From Rhodovibrio sodomensis (lineage in GTDB: Bacteria; Pseudomonadota; Alphaproteobacteria; Kiloniellales; Rhodovibrionaceae): a stretch of 34,920 bases of DNA. The notes beneath the pieces are model-generated. The model saw only the letters and a list, made by a program, of their open reading frames with translations, did no database searches and was not told the origin of the DNA. The position numbers and the translations under genes are program-made. Positions 32,695-34,920 of the stretch are shown one piece after another. Position 1 is the stretch's first letter, and every line of letters begins with the position of its first letter. The stretch is from assembly GCF_016583645.1 (NCBI RefSeq), contig NZ_NRRL01000047.1:1-34920 (forward strand), given 5' to 3'.

Positions 32695-32747
32695 GTTGCG
32701 AGCATGCCCAAAAGACAGATGAGAACGAAAATGATCAGGTGCGGCAT
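32676..32747 (-). CDS. Candidate 23-residue membrane micropeptide
   Basis: This ORF reads ATG (32747) to TGA (32676) on the minus strand and encodes a peptide of Met-Pro-His followed by a single hydrophobic helix (LIIFVLICLLGML, then ATCAIVA), with two cysteines. It overlaps the start of the lipoprotein gene by 19 bases in another frame. Of its 22 sense codons after the start, 17 end in G or C, while the same stretch read in the lipoprotein frame (codons 2-21 of that longer frame) has only 7 of 20. The ribosome site is weak (GGAT). It could be a functional membrane peptide or a leader that couples translation of the lipoprotein. Too short for certainty. Confidence 0.4.
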   Translation of the reverse strand: MPHLIIFVLICLLGMLATCAIVA

Positions 32748-32815
32748 CGCGGAGCATCCGGGATTGGCGGCGGCTGTTGGGCGTCTGATGGGCTAGAAGG
32801 GACCGGCGCCGCAGC

Positions 32816-33970
32816 CTATCCGCCGGCGACCGTCAGCTCGAGCGGCAGACGGGACAGCGGCTCCGCCCCGCGGGCGCCGATCAAGCTGGTGCGCCCGGGG
32901 CACATCGCCAAGCCCGAATCGCTGTCGACCACGATGATGTGGACGAAAATCACCATCCCCGGCGCGATCTCCACCGGATTGCCGTGGTAGAGCATCGGCC
33001 AGTCCATCCAGTTGGGCGCGAACACCGCCCCCAGCGAATAGCCGCAGGCGTTCAGCCGGTGCGGCTTCAGGCCGGCGGCGTCGAGCACCCGGGCGTGCGC
33101 GTCGAAGCCGGCCCCGAAGGTGTTGCCGGGGGTGAGCGTCTCCTCGACCGCCAGCAGCGCCTCGTGCGCGGCCTCGGCCATGTCGCGCTGGCGCGGGCTT
33201 GCCTGCCCGACGGCGACCGTGCGCATCAGCGCGGCGTGGTAGCGCTTGGTGACGCCGGCCCATTCCAGGGTCAGCTGGTCGGTCCGCTCCAGGTGCCGCC
33301 GGCCGGTCTGGTAGCGGCACAGCAGCGCGTGATCGCCGGAGCCGACGATGAACTCGTTGCCGGCGTAGTCGCCGCCGCCGCGGAACACCGCGCCCTGCAT
33401 CGCCGCCAACACGTCGCCCTCGAACGCGCCGGGGCGGATCTCCTGCAGGCCCGCCTCGAACGCCCGGTCGCCCAGTTCGGCCGCCTTGCGGACGTAGGCG
33501 ATCTCGGCCTCGGACTTGACCGCGCGCAGGCGGCTTACCGTCTCGTTCGCCTCTTCCAGCGTGCAGAAGCCGTCCATCGCGGCGTCCAGGCGCCGGCCGT
33601 TGCGCGCGGTCAGGCCGTAGGTGTCGGTCTCCACGCCCAGGCGCGCGCCTTGCAGGCCGAACTCCGCCAGCACGTCGCGCAGCTGGTCGGCCGGGCTGGC
33701 GTCCTCCCGGTCTTCCCAGATCCGGATGTCTTCGATATCGCTGGTCAGCTGCGCCTGGCGCAGGTCGGGCGCGCGGGTCAGCAGCATGGTGCGCCCATCC
33801 GCGCCGAAATAGAGGCACTGGAAGAACACGTAGCCGAAGCTGTCGAAACCGGTCAGCCAGTACTGCGTCTCCGGCTTGAAGGCGAGCAGGCCGTCCAGCC
33901 CGGCCGCGACCAGCGCCTGTTGCGCACGCCGCTTGCGCCGGTCGAACTCGGCTTCGTCGAAATGCAGCAC
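32816..33970 (-). CDS. M24-family pita-bread-fold protein, second paralogue
   Basis: 384-residue relative of the gene at 16805-17971, with an N-terminal domain and a pita-bread domain after about residue 150. Like the first, it lacks metal ligands: Glu236 replaces the first Asp (LEWAGVTKRYHAALMRT), Ala replaces the second, and Tyr311 stands where the active-site His would be (ACGYSLGAVFAPNWMDW). Here the late acidic ligand is also not evident (DSDSGLAMCPGRTSLI). It may be an ectoine-hydrolase-like or Xaa-Pro-peptidase-like protein of unknown substrate. The start is a GTG at 33970, nine bases after the pgeF stop, so the two genes are probably coupled. Confidence 0.85.
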   Translation of the reverse strand: MLHFDEAEFDRRKRRAQQALVAAGLDGLLAFKPETQYWLTGFDSFGYVFFQCLYFGADGRTMLLTRAPDLRQAQLTSDIEDIRIWEDREDASPADQLRDVLAEFGLQGARLGVETDTYGLTARNGRRLDAAMDGFCTLEEANETVSRLRAVKSEAEIAYVRKAAELGDRAFEAGLQEIRPGAFEGDVLAAMQGAVFRGGGDYAGNEFIVGSGDHALLCRYQTGRRHLERTDQLTLEWAGVTKRYHAALMRTVAVGQASPRQRDMAEAAHEALLAVEETLTPGNTFGAGFDAHARVLDAAGLKPHRLNACGYSLGAVFAPNWMDWPMLYHGNPVEIAPGMVIFVHIIVVDSDSGLAMCPGRTSLIGARGAEPLSRLPLELTVAGG

Positions 33971-33979
33971 GATCCGGCC

Positions 33980-34786
33980 CTATCCGGTGAGCGCGATGGC
34001 GGAGAGCAGACGCCCGTAGTCGCCCTCCCCCCGGTGCGTGGCGCGCCGGTAGGAGAAAAAGCGCGTCGCGTCCGGCACGGTGTCCTCGCCGATCCATTCG
34101 GCGTGCCCGACGCGAGCGCGCAGCAGCCGGGCTCGGACGTAGCCCGGCAGGTCGAACAGGAAATGCCCGTCGCGCGCGGCCGGCTGAAAGAAATCGCTGG
34201 CGGCCATCGGACCTTGTTCCACGCGCTCCGGGAACTCCGGGCCGACCTCGTACGACTGCGGGCCGATCGTCGGACCGATCCCGGCCACGATCCGCGCCCG
34301 CTCGGCGCCCAGCGCGACCATCGCGTCGACCGTGCTGTCGAGCACGCCGTCGACCGCCCCGCGCCAGCCGGCGTGCGCGGCGCCGATCACGCCCGCCGCA
34401 GCGTCGTGGAACAGCACCGGCGCGCAATCGGCCGTCAGGACGCCGAGCGCGACCTGCGCCCGGTCGCTCGCCATGCCGTCGGCACGCGGCCGCGCGCCGT
34501 CCGGCCACGGCCGGGTGACGGTGACGCACGCGGCCGTGTGCGCCTGGTGCAGACTGACCAGATCGCCCGCATCCAGGCCCAGCGCCGCCTTCGCCCGCCG
34601 CCGGTTCTGCCGGACGTACGCCCGGTCGTCGCCCGACCCGGGCCCGCAGTTGAGGCCGGCGTAAATGCCCGCGCTCACCCCGCCCTGGCGGGTGAAAAAG
34701 CCGTGCACCACGCCGTCCGCCTGCAGCGCATCGAGCGTCAGCGGCGCCGGTGTCGCGGTGTCGCGGTTGGCGAGGCCGGGGATCAT
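33980..34786 (-). CDS. pgeF: Peptidoglycan editing factor PgeF (YfiH/laccase-domain)
   Basis: 268-residue protein of the YfiH family, which removes wrongly incorporated amino acids (L-Ser) from UDP-MurNAc in peptidoglycan synthesis; older annotations call it polyphenol oxidase. The zinc or copper ligands His80 (SLHQAH), Cys121 (LTADCAPVLF) and His138 (AAHAGWRGA) are all present, and IGPTIGPQSYEVGPEF is typical. ATG 34786 is preferred; a GTG at 34828 would add 14 residues with no ribosome site. Genes downstream on the same strand are an M24 protein, a micropeptide candidate and a lipoprotein; upstream is a family-A repeat and the window end. Confidence 0.95.
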   Translation of the reverse strand: MIPGLANRDTATPAPLTLDALQADGVVHGFFTRQGGVSAGIYAGLNCGPGSGDDRAYVRQNRRRAKAALGLDAGDLVSLHQAHTAACVTVTRPWPDGARPRADGMASDRAQVALGVLTADCAPVLFHDAAAGVIGAAHAGWRGAVDGVLDSTVDAMVALGAERARIVAGIGPTIGPQSYEVGPEFPERVEQGPMAASDFFQPAARDGHFLFDLPGYVRARLLRARVGHAEWIGEDTVPDATRFFSYRRATHRGEGDYGRLLSAIALTG

Positions 34787-34856
34787 GGTCCCGTTGTACT
34801 CCGGCGCGGGCGGGCTGTTAAGCGGCACGCGTATGACGTTTTGTCGTCGGGTAAGT

Positions 34857-34920
34857 CCCCCTCTCCCTCGAGGGGAGAGGGAGGGGCCCGCGCCGCGGAG
34901 CGGCGTGGGAGGGTGCGGGT
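34857..34920. repeat. Dispersed repeat family A at the window end
   Basis: CCCCTCTCCCTCGAGGGGAG followed by AGGGAGGGGCCCGCGCC and a GC-rich inverted pair (CGCCGC/GCGGCG) is cut by the window edge. The same arrangement of CTCCC, GGGGAGAGGGAGGGGCCCGCG and GGGAGGGTG occurs at 9674-9737. It lies upstream of pgeF. Confidence 0.75.

Noticed and set aside
28706..32796. Two long plus-strand open frames (about 700 and 660 codons) across pth, rplY, prs and the lipoprotein gene
   Set aside because: Both lie opposite clear housekeeping genes and their translations have shadow-type composition without motifs.
32704..32796. Small plus-strand ORF opposite the micropeptide
   Set aside because: No ribosome site, mixed composition, and it lies antisense to the better-supported minus-strand reading.

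Overview
This window is a GC-rich (roughly 70%) bacterial chromosome segment with dense, mostly operon-like gene packing. Gene content and order point to an alphaproteobacterium, probably of the Rhodospirillales type. The clues are the run pgeF / prs / rplY / pth / ychF, the LivM-LivG fused transporter subunit, a PyrC-like dihydroorotase of the form I associate with alphaproteobacteria, and dispersed GC-rich intergenic palindromes. Nothing here proves the genus. I see no rRNA, tRNA, phage, IS transposase or CRISPR array.

Layout. 324-3196 (+) is a three-gene TrpXYZ-like ABC importer: binding protein, permease, ATPase. 3417-5237 (-) is a KefB/KefC-type cation/proton antiporter. 5446-10498 (+) holds an exported L,D-transpeptidase-like lipoprotein, a Tat-exported tyrosinase, an unrecognised exported protein, a Tat-signal aldo/keto reductase and a polytopic membrane protein. 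10542-16256 (-) is a branched-chain amino acid type ABC operon (LivK-like, LivH, LivM-LivG fusion, LivF) ending in a short-chain dehydrogenase. 16367-19040 (-) carries a small membrane protein, an ectoine-hydrolase-like M24 protein and a GT9 heptosyltransferase. 19219-22736 (+) carries a GT4 glycosyltransferase, a dihydroorotase and a patatin-like hydrolase. 22983-25311 (+) has a thiolase and an AcuI-type reductase. 25620-26613 (+) has a small lipoprotein overlapping a Sel1-repeat protein. 26930-34786 (-) is mostly housekeeping: a dienelactone-hydrolase homologue, ychF, pth, rplY, prs, a lipoprotein preceded by a possible 23-residue membrane micropeptide, a second metal-ligand-free M24 protein and pgeF.

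The gaps are not empty. At least four families of dispersed palindromic repeats occupy them: (A) CCCTCTCC/GGAGAGGG units, at least eight loci; (B) one large element of the ACCAAGACACCAAG type at 3206-3404; (C) CTAG-bounded palindromes at 7836-7948 and 10495-10545; (D) a TCCTTCGA...CTCAGGATGA pair at about 26703-26820. In both ABC operons a family-A unit lies between the binding-protein gene and the permease gene. One family-C palindrome supplies the stop codons of both convergent genes it separates.

I do not see an unmistakable new defence or mobile system. The best candidates for something undescribed are the 23-codon hydrophobic ORF overlapping the lipoprotein gene at 32676-32747, the dienelactone-hydrolase homologue whose nucleophile is alanine, the metal-ligand-free M24 paralogues, and the exported tyrosinase / unknown / aldo-keto reductase cluster.
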